Source: Sapria himalayana (taxonomy: Eukaryota > Streptophyta > Magnoliopsida > Malpighiales > Rafflesiaceae). Taken from it: 64,000 bases of DNA. This document shows, piece after piece, positions 50,601 to 61,730 of the stretch (the first letter of the stretch is position 1; each line of letters begins with the position of its first letter). Under the pieces are notes generated by a model. It had not been told where the DNA came from. It did not search any database and saw nothing but the letters and a program-made list of their open reading frames with translations. Location: the NCBI GenBank assembly GCA_029783825.1, contig JAREIK010002263.1, positions 1 to 64,000 on the forward strand. Direction: 5' to 3'. Position numbers and translations under genes: made by a program.

Positions 50601-51026
50601 GTTTTTTTTTAATTTTAATTTTTAACATTTTTAAAAAAAATATATTTAATAATTAATACTCTACACAGTGTAGACAGTAGACCACAGTCACTACACTTAA
50701 CTTAACCTTAAGAAATATAATTTACAATATATAAATTAAAAAAAAACAATATTCTGATTTTAGAATTCAGATTTTTGCCTGGCCTCCCATCCCTTCCCGG
50801 TCCCTGCGCCCGCCTGCCCGACCCTGCCTCTCTCTCACTCTCAGCGGCTCAGCCTATGCGGCTATCAGGCTATGCCGGTATGCCCTGGCGGCTGGCCCCT
50901 AGCCTGTATGGCTAGGCCAAGCCCGCCTATATTCAAACCATGCCGTGCCCGGCATGGCACGGTAGCACGATCGTGCTAGAAAAAAACGGGTCGTGCCGTG
51001 TCGGGCCGGCCCGTTTGACACCTCTA
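47618..51026 (-). mobile_element. Decayed hAT element
   Basis: The left terminus TAGAGATGTTAAATAGGTCG pairs with the right one, whose reverse complement reads TAGAGGTGTCAAACGGGCCG. Just inside, GC-rich subterminal regions (47,660-48,740 and 50,770-51,020) carry repeated GTCGTGCC/GGCACGAC and TAGCCTAG words. The middle holds a highly degraded hAT transposase 3' region. The 8 bp outside each end (CTTGAATG and GTCCCATG) match only partly, so a target duplication is not demonstrated. The left subterminal part also contains a C-rich patch (47,660-47,820 and 48,090-48,235) that may be a separate small insertion. Confidence 0.6.
48880..49990 (-). pseudogene. Degenerate hAT transposase, 3' part
   Basis: Recognised by alignment with the better copy at 62,241-63,240. 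Matching words in the same order include CATGCAAGAGCCTC (62,430 region), GAATTGAGCA with TACTGAGA (49,408 against 62,638), and AACATGCTA with ATTGCATGTGCACC (49,800 against 63,040). GAACACAT (49,862 against 63,104) and AATAATAAG (49,935 against 63,180) also match. The segment for the C-terminal dimerisation region is duplicated (about 48,910-49,110 and 49,120-49,310). No open frame remains. Confidence 0.65.
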
Positions 51027-51215
51027 GTCCCATGCAGTGCCTACATGCCACACATTCGTGCCATGCCTGACACGACACTCGGGCTGAAAACCCTTGGCAC
51101 GACACAACATGGTTTGTGTCGAGGGCCTGCATGGCTCGGGCTCAGGCACGACACTGTAGCATGTCGTGCTGGCCTTTAGACTTGGCTTAGGTCGCCCGAC
51201 CCATTTGTCATTTAT
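51027..51215. repeat. Second hAT-type terminal fragment
   Basis: GC-rich with CGACACGGG/GGCACGACAC words. It ends in a sequence whose reverse complement reads AATGACAAATGGGTCGGGCG, resembling the family terminus TAGNGGTGTCAAACGGGCC. It sits between the hAT end at 51,026 and copia RNase H, so it is either the true outer end of the hAT element or the stub of a second insertion. Confidence 0.45.
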
Positions 51216-54200
51216 ATATGTTGTACTAGATTTTTTACAATAGTAATTGTAGATTTGATATCACAAAAAATTATTGGCCTTTTTTGATTTTTTCCCAAAT
51301 AAGAGAAAATTCTTCTAATCCATACTCTTGATTTTTTGTTTCACAGGCAGCTATATATTTTTTTTATTCGGTTGATTGACTCATTTTGTCCTGTTTGTGT
51401 GATAACTATGAAAATATATTTTTGCTATATGAAAATATATAAGTGGATGTACTTTTCATGTCTTCTAAAGATTCAGCTTAATCACTATCACTGTAACCAA
51501 TTAATTATGTATTTTTTGTTGGTTTATATCAAATGCTAAAATCAGTAAAAGCCTTGACATGCCTCAATATTCTTTTAGCAACAATGTGATAAATTTGAGT
51601 TGGTTTTTGCTTGTACCTCAATAATAGGCTTGAAGCATACATGTTGTCAGGTCGCATTGCTGTCAAACATAATAGACTGTCATTTATGCCCCTGCACAAC
51701 TTTTCATCAGTACTGGGTGAACCTTTTTTTTTTTACTAATTTTTCACATGAAACCAGTAGAATTGTCATTGGTTTGTAATTTTTTATGTTGAATTTTTTA
51801 GTAAATTTTTGGCAAATATCCACGCCAAACAAATAGTTAATTTGGTCATATTTTATCATCTCGAATTCTTTCTACATTTTTTTAAAAAAAATACTAAGAT
51901 CATACTGAAATCATTTTTTCTAACAAATTGATCATCAAGATATAAAAAAATAATTAGAATGTTCATTCTTTGTGTCTTCACATTGAGATTTCTTCTAAAA
52001 TTGAAATCAGATAAATAATAATCAATCTTTTTGTACCAAGTTCGCGAAGTTTGTTTTAGGCCATATAATGTCTTTTTGAGTTTTAAGATTTTTTTTATTC
52101 TGTCTTTTATCACTAAACATGATGGTTGCTCGATATAAAATTTTTTTTCGAAATAATCATTGAGAAAAGCTGATTTTACATCAAACTAGCAGATTTTCAA
52201 TTCTTTCTGGGCTGCAAAAGCTATGATGTCTCTGACTGTATCTTGCCTTGACACTGACACAAAAGTCTCGTTGTGGTCAATGTCAAATTATTGTGAGTAT
52301 TTTTTTACAACCAATCTTATTTTGTGCATTTGAATTGAACCATTTGAATTTATTTTTGTTTTATAAATTCATTTAACTCAAATAATTTTTTGTGAATTGG
52401 GTTTTAACCAACTTTCATGTTTGATTTTCATTAAGCATTTTTATTTAATGGTCTCAAATGGGCCGTGTCAGGCCGGCCTAACCCTTTTTTTGGGCCCAAC
52501 TTGGCTACTGTATTGTTCCATGCACGACACACTATAGTAATGTGTCGTGCCTGGCACGACACGGTTCATTGGAGGTCAGGCTCGACATGGGCCCGTTGCT
52601 GAAAATTTGCTTGGTTTCGGGCTGATTCGGCTTGTTTTGGGTTAGGCTAAAACCTCAATTTTTAAAAAAAAATTATGGTTTTGGCTTCCCTGGACCATTA
52701 TTGCCATGTCGGGGCTTTTTGTGCCTCACCCATCAGGTGTCGACTCTTTGTCCCCTCGTCGTAATGATGTGACCATGCTCAATGTATGGTCATCTATGTC
52801 GTGCCCATGTGCCAAGAACTCGTGTCGTGCTTGGCACGACACACGGGCCATAATCCCTCTGCCTAGCACAACACGATTGGTACCGTGGGTGCACCCGACA
52901 CGTGTTTGGGCACGGCACTGTAGTGTGCCGTGCCGGCCTAGGCATGGATGCATTGTGCTGGGTTCGGCCTGACTCGGCCCTTTTGACAGCAGTATTTTTA
53001 TCTCATCCTTCATTGTATTTCTTCATTCTTCATACTGAGTTGCTTTATCATAACTTCTTGGCTCTTGAACAGTATAAGTGCATGAATCAAATATTTGTGG
53101 AGTATCTTTATACCCACTTGAAACACTTCATGTGCATAGTGCTGGAGATTTAAGTTGATGAATATTCATCTTTCCTTCGTGAATTTGCTGGAGGTGATTC
53201 AAAATTGTCAGATTTTGAATCATAACAATAATTTTTTTGAGATGAAGGATTGTGAATAGGAGGTGGAGTAGATTTCTCAACTTGGTTAAAAATTAGAATC
53301 GTCACTAATTAATGATTTTTGAATTTTCTTTTCACTTCCAAAAAGTATCTACATCAAAAATTATATTTTTGCTCTCCATAATTTTATATGTTTTCAGATT
53401 ATAAATTTGATGGCCTTTGGATTGTGGGCGATATCTCATAAAAATTCTTTTTTTTTTTGCTTATGCTTTTAGCTTGTCTTTTTTGTGCTTGAATATGCAA
53501 CTATCATACGTAGCCAAATGTCTTCAAGTGTTTGATTAATGATTTGTGTCCAGACCACGCTTCAAATGGAGTTATATCAGTGATAACTTGTTATGCTGCA
53601 TCTGTTTTGAAGATATACTGTAATAAAAATAGCTTTAACCCAAAACCTGTAAGGTATATTTTTATTTCCAAGCATGGATCTCGCTATATCTATAATTATT
53701 TTGTTTTTTCTTTCAGAAATACTATTCTGTTGTTGTGTGTATGCAATGGTAAGTTGATGATGCATACCTTATTCTTCCCAAAATTTATTAAATTCAGAAG
53801 AGGTGTATTTGGTGCCGTTGTCGTTACTGTGAGTCTGAATTTGAAGCTCAATTTGATTTTCAATTATCTTGAATTTTTTGAATGTTCTTAACATCTCAGA
53901 TCTATTTTTCAGAAATTAGATCCAAGTCATTCGAGAATAATCGTTAATAAAGAGAATGAAATATTTGCTAATATCCAATGATTGTGTTCTAATTCGACCA
54001 CAAATATCGGTGTACACCAACTAAAATTACTACGAAGCACGTCAAGTCATGCTGATAGGAAATAATTTTTGGTACAACTTGCTAAGTTGACATCCTTCAC
54101 AGATACCATTCAGATTATTAATAGTGGGTAGATTTTTCACCTTAGTTTTTTTAGAAATCAGTTAAGATTTTGAATACTGTAATATTCAAATTTTTTGTCA

Positions 54201-55595
54201 AAGTGAACTATTTACACCAACTTTTGATGCTGGTGAATTTTCAGTGGCATAGTTTTAATGAATTGAGAATGTCTTGTTCTTCATCTTGACATTAGCTATC
54301 TTTTTTTTTTAATTATCTAAAATTGTACAACCATTACCTTCAAATAATAACAAGTAACAATTCGTCATCATTTAAGGCATATTTAGCAAATTTAGATTCA
54401 GATCAGGGTCAAATAAAATATTATCAATGTACCTCGTACCTTTTGGAGTTTAGATTGCAATAGTGTCTTTGCCTTTGGATCAATCAATACTCTTTCACTC
54501 ATTCTTGCTGGTACTTTGACTGTAAAATTGATATTAATGAAATAATCATTTTTTTGCCATGTGATTTCTTCAACCACTATCGATTAATTATACAACATTT
54601 TTTTTGTTGTGGCTTGATAAGTGTAAAAAATGCAAGCGTCATCTATGAATTCTGAAATAATAGCTTGTTGATTTTGCTTGAACCTTCTGGTTTGATCGAT
54701 GTGGCCAAACTTTTTACAATTCGAGCACTGAGGTTTTTCTTTGTACCAATAATCTTTTTCAAGATGTATTAACCTTTTGCAGGCACCACAAGGAGGAAAT
54801 TTTTCTTTCCTTTCTCATTCTTTAGGTTTGCTTGACTTGCCTTTAATATTGTCGTTGTGCTGTATCTGATTCATTTCGTCTTTGTTTTGATTTTTTTTTG
54901 TGTGCTTATTGAAACCTTTGGTGTTGGACTCATTTCGCCAGGAAATTCTTGCTCGTTAGCTTGTAGGGAACTAACAAGCTCAGTAATGAAAAGTATTGAT
55001 AAGTCTTTTGATTATTCATTAATGCTTATCACATAATTAATTTTTTCAGTAAGAGAAATTAATATTTTTTCTATAAATTTTTAATCTGTGATGGTGTCCC
55101 CGTAGGTCTTCTTTTGATTTACAACTTTAATTAGAAAAGAAAAGAAATCTTTGTTACTTTTTTCATTTGAAAATTTTTAAAGTTTCTTCTAAAAGTTTGA
55201 AATCATATTACCCATACTTTCATGGTATCTTGGAATTCATCTTTCAGCATCTCTCATGCTTCTTTTGCTGAAATAGAGTTCATGATTCTTAGAAATATGG
55301 AGTCAATGACAGCTAAATGAATTTTGACAAGTGTGTTGCATCTTTCTTTTGTTATCTTTTCATAGAGCTTGTTTTCAACGGTGAGCTTTTAAAATATTGT
55401 GGTTGTGGTGAATGAGATTTTAGTAGTCAGCTCTTCCTTCTGAGCTGGTTATATGGATTTTGGGATATTATTTTTCACTATATCTCACAAATTAAAAATT
55501 CATAGAATGGTTTTTATTTTTATGCTCTAAAAATCATAATTCTCTCCGTTGAAGATGAGAATAAGTTGATGCGATGTTGAAGTAGAGGATGTCAT
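51216..55595 (-). pseudogene. Ty1-copia polyprotein (gag to RNase H)
   Basis: Full-order copia coding region on the minus strand, decayed. Gag starts at ATG 55,595: 'LIFNGENYDF' (DUF4219), later 'ISAKEAWEMLKDEFQ'. A degenerate zinc knuckle 'CSNCKKFGHI' lies near 54,710 and the GAG-pre-integrase 'CDGCQLSKLY' near 54,080. Integrase core C-terminal part: 'HHQLTIAYTQQQNSISERKN' at 53,765 and 'RFWVKAIFITVYLQNRC'. RT: 'MLNENQT.KLV' near 52,420, 'SAFLNDYFEKKFYIEQP' near 52,150, 'LKKTLYGLKQTSRTWYKK' near 52,060, then 'YLDDQFVRKND' at the active site. RNase H: 'YSDSD.AESLEDMKSTSTYI' near 51,490 and 'KYIAACE' near 51,350. Homology breaks off near 51,240 at the hAT boundary. Scattered stops, frameshifts and a 549-bp insertion inactivate it. 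Confidence 0.9.
52445..52993. mobile_element. hAT-type non-autonomous element inside copia RT
   Basis: 549 bp flanked by identical 8-bp repeats ATTTTTAT (52,437-52,444 and 52,994-53,001), the hAT target-duplication length. Imperfect termini: left TTAATGGTCTCAAATGGGCC; the right, reverse-complemented, ACTGCTGTCAAAAGGGCC. It carries GC-rich GTCGTGCC/GGCACGAC words shared with 50.9-51.2 kb and 60.1-60.5 kb. It splits the RT upstream segment between 'AMKDEIKI' (53,005) and 'MLNENQT' (52,420). No transposase. Open frames inside are spurious. Confidence 0.85.
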
Positions 55596-55698
55596 GTTGA
55601 TGATCGGACAAATTAATTTGATGTGGAAGTTGTGCTAAAGTAGTATTGAAATTGTGCTTAGACTAGTTCCGAAATGGTGTCGTCGTTGATTGACTTGT

Positions 55699-55710
55699 CC
55701 TTTGATACCG
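55699..55710 (-). other. Copia primer binding site
   Basis: On the minus strand CGGTATCAAAGG lies two bases after an LTR end CCAACA and about 100 bp before the gag start. It is a variant of the usual TGGTATCAGAGC tRNA-iMet site, with changes at three or four positions, consistent with decay. Confidence 0.65.
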
Positions 55711-55712
55711 AT

Positions 55713-55930
55713 TGTTGGAAGGTGTTGATTAGTGCATTTGAAACAAACGAGAGAAAAATGAAAGAAATAAAGGTGCACTAAGAGAAAGAAAACAAGAGAA
55801 TACAGAAATTTTTGTATTACACACACATATTTTCATTACATGATTTCATTATTTATATAGATGATATGAAGATAATTGTCATCATATCATCTAAAGTCAA
55901 AAAAATTAAATTCAAAGAACATGGAATCGC
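55713..55930 (-). mobile_element. 5' LTR (3' portion) of the minus-strand copia element
   Basis: The inner edge is the CA of CCTTCCAACA (TGTTGGAAGG on the + strand at 55,713). It contains a TATA box and the presumed transcript start region. The outer edge was not defined; sequence after about 55,930 becomes featureless. The partner 3' LTR is missing because the element is truncated at about 51.2 kb. Confidence 0.6.
55851..55859 (-). promoter_or_regulatory. TATA box of the copia LTR
   Basis: TATATAAAT on the minus strand, about 140 bp upstream of the LTR inner edge, followed downstream by a pyrimidine-rich leader ending CCAACA. The layout matches a copia LTR promoter. Inferred from position. 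Confidence 0.5.
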
Positions 55931-56239
55931 CTAAGTCTATAAATAAGAAAAAAAAAAGAGTAAATAATGAAATTAAGTCAAAAAAATATAAAAAAAAACA
56001 TGAATGTATATCATTTTAACAAGATTGAAAATAAAATAGATAATACATTACATTAGAAAAAAATTTTAAATAATTTGATTAAATATTAAATTTATAATTA
56101 GTTACATTAGTTATGAATTGAAAGAGGAATACTTTCATTAAATTTAAAATATTAAAATTTCATAATATAATTCTTTTTTCTATATTTAGGTGTACGTTTC
56201 AAAAATAATAATTTAAAATAATTAAATAAATATTATTTA
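55931..56239. other. AT-rich DNA, no gene recognised
   Basis: Poly-A runs and short AT repeats. It may hold the rest of the copia LTR, but no boundary could be seen. Confidence 0.4.
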
Positions 56240-56660
56240 AGATATATAACACAGGATTTTGTTGTAGAAATTAGAAGAAAAGAAAATTGAAATGACCCTA
56301 CTGATCTGACTCCAAGAGCAAAAACTGTGCTTAGACCTACAATGTTTAGCCGTGAACCAATATAACTAGAGCTAATGATTCGAGATCTTCTATCTAGATT
56401 TTCTTTTTCAGTCAAGGTTTAGACTCATTCCGTATAATGAGAACTAGATGATCTAACTTAACAAACCTATCGCACTGATTGGATTGGCAGCCTACCCATT
56501 TGAAAGCATCTACCTTATAATGCGGGTAAGGGATAAGTAGCCGCCTTTAAACTTTGCTACACGACCAATAGATAAAAGGTCAAATTCCATAGGGCTGCAA
56601 GAACGAAATACCGATCAAATCCGTTAAAGGAAGCATAAGAAAAGTGAGCAAACAAGAAAA
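56240..56660. other. Possible organelle-derived insert
   Basis: About 420 bp of near-balanced base composition in very AT-rich surroundings, with abrupt edges. Phrases such as GGATTGGCAGCCTACCC and GCGGGTAAGGGATAAGTAGC resemble the texture of plant mitochondrial intergenic DNA. No organelle gene was recognised. Alternatively it is a fragment of a host or repeat sequence I do not know. Confidence 0.3.
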
Positions 56661-56895
56661 TCTGATTGAGTTGATGATGGACTGGATCTCATTCAAAACT
56701 CTAATGTTTAAATCTTTTTCATAATAATGAATTAAACTATTGATCAAATTAAAAAGTCCAAGTATTGAAGTATTAAATATTATTTTTTGAAATTGAAATG
56801 ACATTAATAATTTTATTTGATAAGGAAATTAATGTTGGGCTAATAGAAAATTGTATCATGTTTTATGATGCCAGATATTAGATTATTAGAAGATA

Positions 56896-56899
<4 letters not shown>

Positions 56900-56946
<47 letters not shown>
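56900..56946. repeat. (TA)n microsatellite
   Basis: An uninterrupted alternating TA run of about 47 bp. Confidence 0.9.
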
Positions 56947-56948
<2 letters not shown>

Positions 56949-57350
56949 ATAATAGTAGTAATAGTACATATATCAAGATTATTAATAGATAAAATTTAAA
57001 TTAAAAGATTTAAAAAATATATATTTGCTTTTCATAAATAATAAAATTAGAAAGTTATGTGTTAGGTGATTTGAACATATAAAAGGGAGGTAATATATGA
57101 TTTTAATTAAAAATATTTAGATTACTAAATTTGTTCAATATGTGGATGAGCATTGGCGGTATGGTGGATGGATGGTCTAGGTTGGTGACTATAACACTGC
57201 TTTAAGTTGCTCCCAATACATTGGAAAAATTAAAATGCATAAATATTTTTTGAAAGTATAATAAGTGTTATTTTGATGGTGCATGGTGTTGTTTGGCTCT
57301 ATTCATCTACTTCTATTTGTTTAATTGCTATATGTTTGTTATTTATGTAG

Positions 57351-57771
57351 ATATTTTGGTTCCCTTGGACCATTATATATCAAGGGGAAACTTGCATTTT
57401 CTGTGAGTGTGGAATTTGATTTCAATGTTAAAAATTAAAAGCTTGCAAGGACCCTGATTACCAACAAAGCTTGTGGAATTTGATTTCATCTGTGAGTGTG
57501 CTGATGTGAAAAAAAATATCCTCCCTCCCCGGTGTTAGCATTATGCACATTTTGACAATGTTACCCGCCCCTTTGTTTTTTTTTGTTCTAGATTTTAGCA
57601 GATGCCAAATTTGAGGACAGTGATGCTGCTCCAGCTCCAAAACTCATTTCTGTAGTTTTACAAAACCGTAAAGGGAAGGTCGATCAATGGGTGGAATCCT
57701 ATATGAGAATTACCATTGAGTGATTGAAACAGTGCCAAAATGCTTATTTTAAATGTCTTCTTTTACAAGTG
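57351..57771 (+). pseudogene. Importin-beta (SAD2/importin-7/8-like) fragment
   Basis: Importin-7/8-type karyopherins carry proteins into the nucleus; the plant member is SAD2. Two consecutive exons with their intron are visible. Exon A (acceptor TTATGTAG, starts 57,351) reads 'ILVPLDHYISRGNLHFL'. A 37-bp insertion (57,404-57,440) follows, copied from nearby sequence, then 'ACKDPDYQQSLWNLISS', ending at donor GTGAGT (57,492). Exon B (acceptor TTGTTCTAG, 57,592-57,771) reads 'ILADAKFEDSDAAPAPKLIS' and 'NRKGKVDQWVESYMRITIE', then TGA (57,721) where arginine (CGA) is expected. 'LKQCQNAYFKCLLLQV' follows before donor GTATGT. The insertion shifts the frame and the TGA ends it, so this is a pseudogene. 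The retained 100-bp intron shows a DNA-level copy, not a retrocopy. Neighbouring exons were not found on either side. Confidence 0.85.
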
Positions 57772-60116
57772 GTATGTTTTTTTCCTTCTGAAGTTGATGG
57801 CACTTTTTAATTTGAGGTAAGTTTGTGAGTTTTGGAAGAAATTGAATTGAACATCATCTCTTCCTTGATGCCTAATAAAATGCTTTCAATGTCGATGTGT
57901 GAAAAACAATACTTGATCAGGGCTGCCCAGCGACTGTGTTGACCACTGAAAATCAATGCCCAATAAAATGGTTACAATAATAAAACCACCTTTTAATCAT
58001 ACACACATGCCATGTATATCAAAGTTAGAGCAACTTGCATGAATTTGTTGCCTTGAGTGTTTCTGTTTTGTATATTGTTACATTCAAGTCACCTATAATA
58101 ACAAAATTTGTATTAGGGCCTTCTTGAATTTCTCTTTAAAAATTGTTCATCTTGTTTAGTCTACCTAGAAAATTTTTAAATGCCATTAATCACAAGGTAA
58201 TGAATGTTGATATATCCATCATGTTACTTTTAGATGAAAGTTTATCATAATATATCTTATTAGAAAAAAAAAATGGGCCTGATCAATTGGGTTGGCATTC
58301 GCCCGAGATACAAGTAGGTCAGAGCATTGTTGAGGCATTGATCATTAATGGTATAACCATTGGGGGCAGCCCCTGGCTACTTTTTTTAAAAGTTTTTAAA
58401 TTTTTAAAACTCATCAAATATATTTCTTTATTTGCAATCTTTTTTGAACAATATTTTTTATTTTATTTTTTAAAATTTTCATCATCTTAATTTGTGTTTT
58501 TCTTCTCTATTTTCTAATTTTCTAATTTTTTACTCTCTCTGTAAGAAATAATAAGAAAATTGAAAAAATGAAAATTACAATGTTAAGTGCTATAATCACA
58601 GCTTTTCCATTCAAAAAAAGAAAAATTACTAGCTATATAATTTTTGATGTGGAAAATTTTTACGTCAAACATAAAAGAGTCAAATTACAAGTATAAATTT
58701 CATAAAAAAAACATGTTAGTTAATGTCAATGAAACATAATATTTAATTGATCATAGTAAAAAATGAGATAATATTACGACTGATGGAGCTGATATAAATC
58801 TTACTTAAGTTTACTTTTGATTGTTTAATAAGTATATTCTAATGTGATATTTTGGAGACTAGAAAATTTCTTTCTCATTAAAATGTATCTTTTTGTTTAC
58901 ATCTTAATTTTGATTTGTTTAATTTTTATAATGTTAAAAGATAAGTTTGTTAATAATTTTAATAAGCTTGTATAAATATAGTTAGGAATAATATGATCAT
59001 TTATTCTGATTAATGTATCATAATAAGTGATTATGTTATTCCTAATTATATTTATACTGGCATATTGAACTATAATATTAAGATGTATTAATTTGTTATT
59101 TAAATTTTATTAATTTTCATATTGTATCAAAATTTGATTTTAAAGATGTTATGTCAAGTTAAGATTATATTAATGTAGTTTCATTTTATGATGATTCGTG
59201 ATAGATATAATAAAAAATACATATTAGTTTTAGACTTTTGATAATTAAATATAATTACTAATATTTTTATTAGTTTAGATAATATTTATGCTAATACAAA
59301 TGTAATGATGGACTTTGAATATAAAATAAGTGTATGTGTGAATAAATATTTATAATATCCATACTCTGTGACATATAATTAACACCATTGTGATGACTAA
59401 TATGAAATTAATTTGATAATATTTTTAATATTCATAATACTTTATATTATATAAGCAATTTATTATCCATATTATTTAATTTGAGAGGTATTGTCAAATT
59501 AGAAGTTAAAAATTTTAAAAATTTAGAATATATATGGCGATAAAATTAAACTTTATTTATTTATTATAAAAGATGTAATAAAATATACATTATTATTGTA
59601 TCATTTTAAACACAAAAACTAATATTATTGTATTTGGTGATACTAATGGCTTTTTATTAAAAATTGGTTGAATTTTAAATTTTTTTTTTACGAAGCTACT
59701 GTATTATGTTCAAATATTTTATTTTTATTTTATTTCATTAATTTTTGCTTAATGAATATTTTTTTATTATTTATTAAAATATTTATATATTTATTAGAAT
59801 TTTTTTTGACAAATATTATGATGAGCATAATTTGTCATCGTATTTTTTCTTTGTATTATTTTAAAATTTCATGTTAAATTGTGTAATTTTTCAATTGTTG
59901 TTTATATTTGTGAATATATGTATATAAAATTTACAATTAAGTAAAAATTGATTCTTATGTTTTCACATAATATGGGCCAACACAGAAAGTGAAAGGTTGT
60001 GTATGTTGATTTCCATGTCACTTAAAAATAAAAAAAAAAATTTTGAAAAATTTTGTAGTTGTAGGATTTGTTTTTAACTATTTTAGGTAAAAATTCGATG
60101 ACTCTTGTATTCTATT
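57772..60116. other. Unassigned DNA downstream of the importin fragment
   Basis: Mostly AT-rich. Sequence at 57,790-58,250 may include importin intron but no further exon matched. A GC-richer patch at 58,280-58,380 (a 67-codon + frame begins at 58,287) is unassigned. Nothing else supportable. Confidence 0.35.
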
Positions 60117-60556
60117 TAGTGGTGTCAAACGGGCCATATTGTGTCGGCATGGCCATTTTACATTGTCGTGTCGTGCATGACATCGTTAAAATCTTGTACC
60201 TTGCGAGCCACGGCACGGTGAGCACGGCTAAGTGCACAGCTGTGCCATGCTGAATGGAAAAAAAATTAGTCACTTGACTAATTTTTTTAAAATAAAATTG
60301 CCTGGGTGACTGCTTGATGGGGATTGTCGTGTGGTCACCTGGGTTGGTTTTCCATGTCTTTAGGCTACGCACATTGGTTGTGCCAGCCTCGACATGATGT
60401 ATGGCTCATCCCAACCCAACATGACATGAATCGTATTAAGGGGTGACTTGGTCCTGCCGGAGGCATAGTTCTAAATCATACTGTGGCAAGCCAAGCATTG
60501 CTGTACTAGGCTGGGCCACAGGTTGTGCTCGGGCCTCCTAGACCATTTGACACCTA
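60117..60556. mobile_element. Small hAT-type non-autonomous element
   Basis: 440 bp. The left end is TAGTGGTGTCAAACGGGCCA; the right, reverse-complemented, is TAGGTGTCAAATGG. Flanking octamers ATTCTATT (60,109-60,116) and ATTTTATT (60,557-60,564) match at 7 of 8 positions, fitting a hAT target duplication. The interior has GTCGTGTCGTGCATGAC and CACGGCACGG words shared with the copies at 51-53 kb. No coding capacity. Confidence 0.75.
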
Positions 60557-60850
60557 ATTTTATTCATTTAAAATAAAAAAAAAACTTTAAAAAAATAAAA
60601 AAAATTATTTATTTATTTAAAATATTTTTATAAAAAAAGAAAGAAAATTTCTTAAATTTATTTTTTTCTTTTTCTTTTTTTTTTCTTTTCTGAGTTCATT
60701 TCTCAAATCAGATTTTTTTATATTGTTAATTTTTTGTGTTGGTTGCTGGCTTGATCTAGTGCTTTTTAAAAGAAAAGAAGAGATAGTGGAAAGTGAAATA
60801 TAATTGTGGAATGTGGTCTTCTACTCAAAAAAGTTAATGTGGTTGTGGTT

Positions 60851-60886
<36 letters not shown>

Positions 60887-61730
60887 TGTGTATTTGTTTA
60901 TTTATATATATATATTTTATTAGTTTTTAATATTGTTATTAAATACTTTATAATTTGAAATATAAATAAAAAAATAATAAATAGTAATTTTAATAATAAT
61001 GAATTTGACGTGTATATATATAATAAAGATAATCTAATTGAAATGTTTGATTTCAAAATTAAATTATTTTTAATAGTCTCGACTTAAATCTATTTATTTT
61101 AAAAATTTAAAACTAGCCAAATTTCAATATCATGAATTCATTTTAAGATAATAAAAGATAAAATTTTTAGGGATATCAAATAATAATTAATATAATTTAT
61201 ATATTATAAAAAAATATATACATGCTGGAGTGCATCTGTTGATACTATTAGCTTATTTTATGATATATTTTGATTAATATATCATAAAATATTGTATATT
61301 AGATCACATACAAATTTAATTGAGTAGTAGAGTCTTTGAAGTTGGATCAATTTTAATTTTTTTAATTTTGGATAAAAATATAAGATCAAATTAATTAAGT
61401 TCATGTATTTTTTGATTAGATTTTTTGTAAATTTTAGGTAGTAAGTATTATTCAAATCTATTTTCATATTTTATCATAGAATTTTTAGGCTTACAATCAA
61501 GAATAATATAATATACTATTCTAAGATAAAATTATTTAATAATCATTGAATTTAGAAAATATATTTGAGTTGTCTTTGTGAGATCTGACATCTAAAATAG
61601 TCGTAATGATACATGTATGTCTTATTGCTCATTATATATTTTCTAAATAAATATTTAATAAAAAAATTTTAGGATTTTTTGATATTCTTCATTCTTATGA
61701 TTTTATTTTTTTTATGAGTGTAAGATGAAA
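60557..61730. other. AT-rich DNA with microsatellite
   Basis: A (TG)n run of about 38 bp lies at 60,853-60,890, followed by a short (TA)n. The rest is poly-T and AT-rich without a recognisable gene. Confidence 0.45.

Noticed and set aside
47610..51034. Target-site duplication for the decayed hAT element (CTTGAATG against GTCCCATG).
   Set aside because: About half the positions match, which is too weak. The true right end may be near 51,215.
52706..53013. Frames of 83-95 codons with Cys/His/Arg content, possible zinc-binding protein.
   Set aside because: They lie within the GC-rich body of a non-autonomous hAT-type element. Only the last residues of one frame (MKDEIK) are real copia RT.
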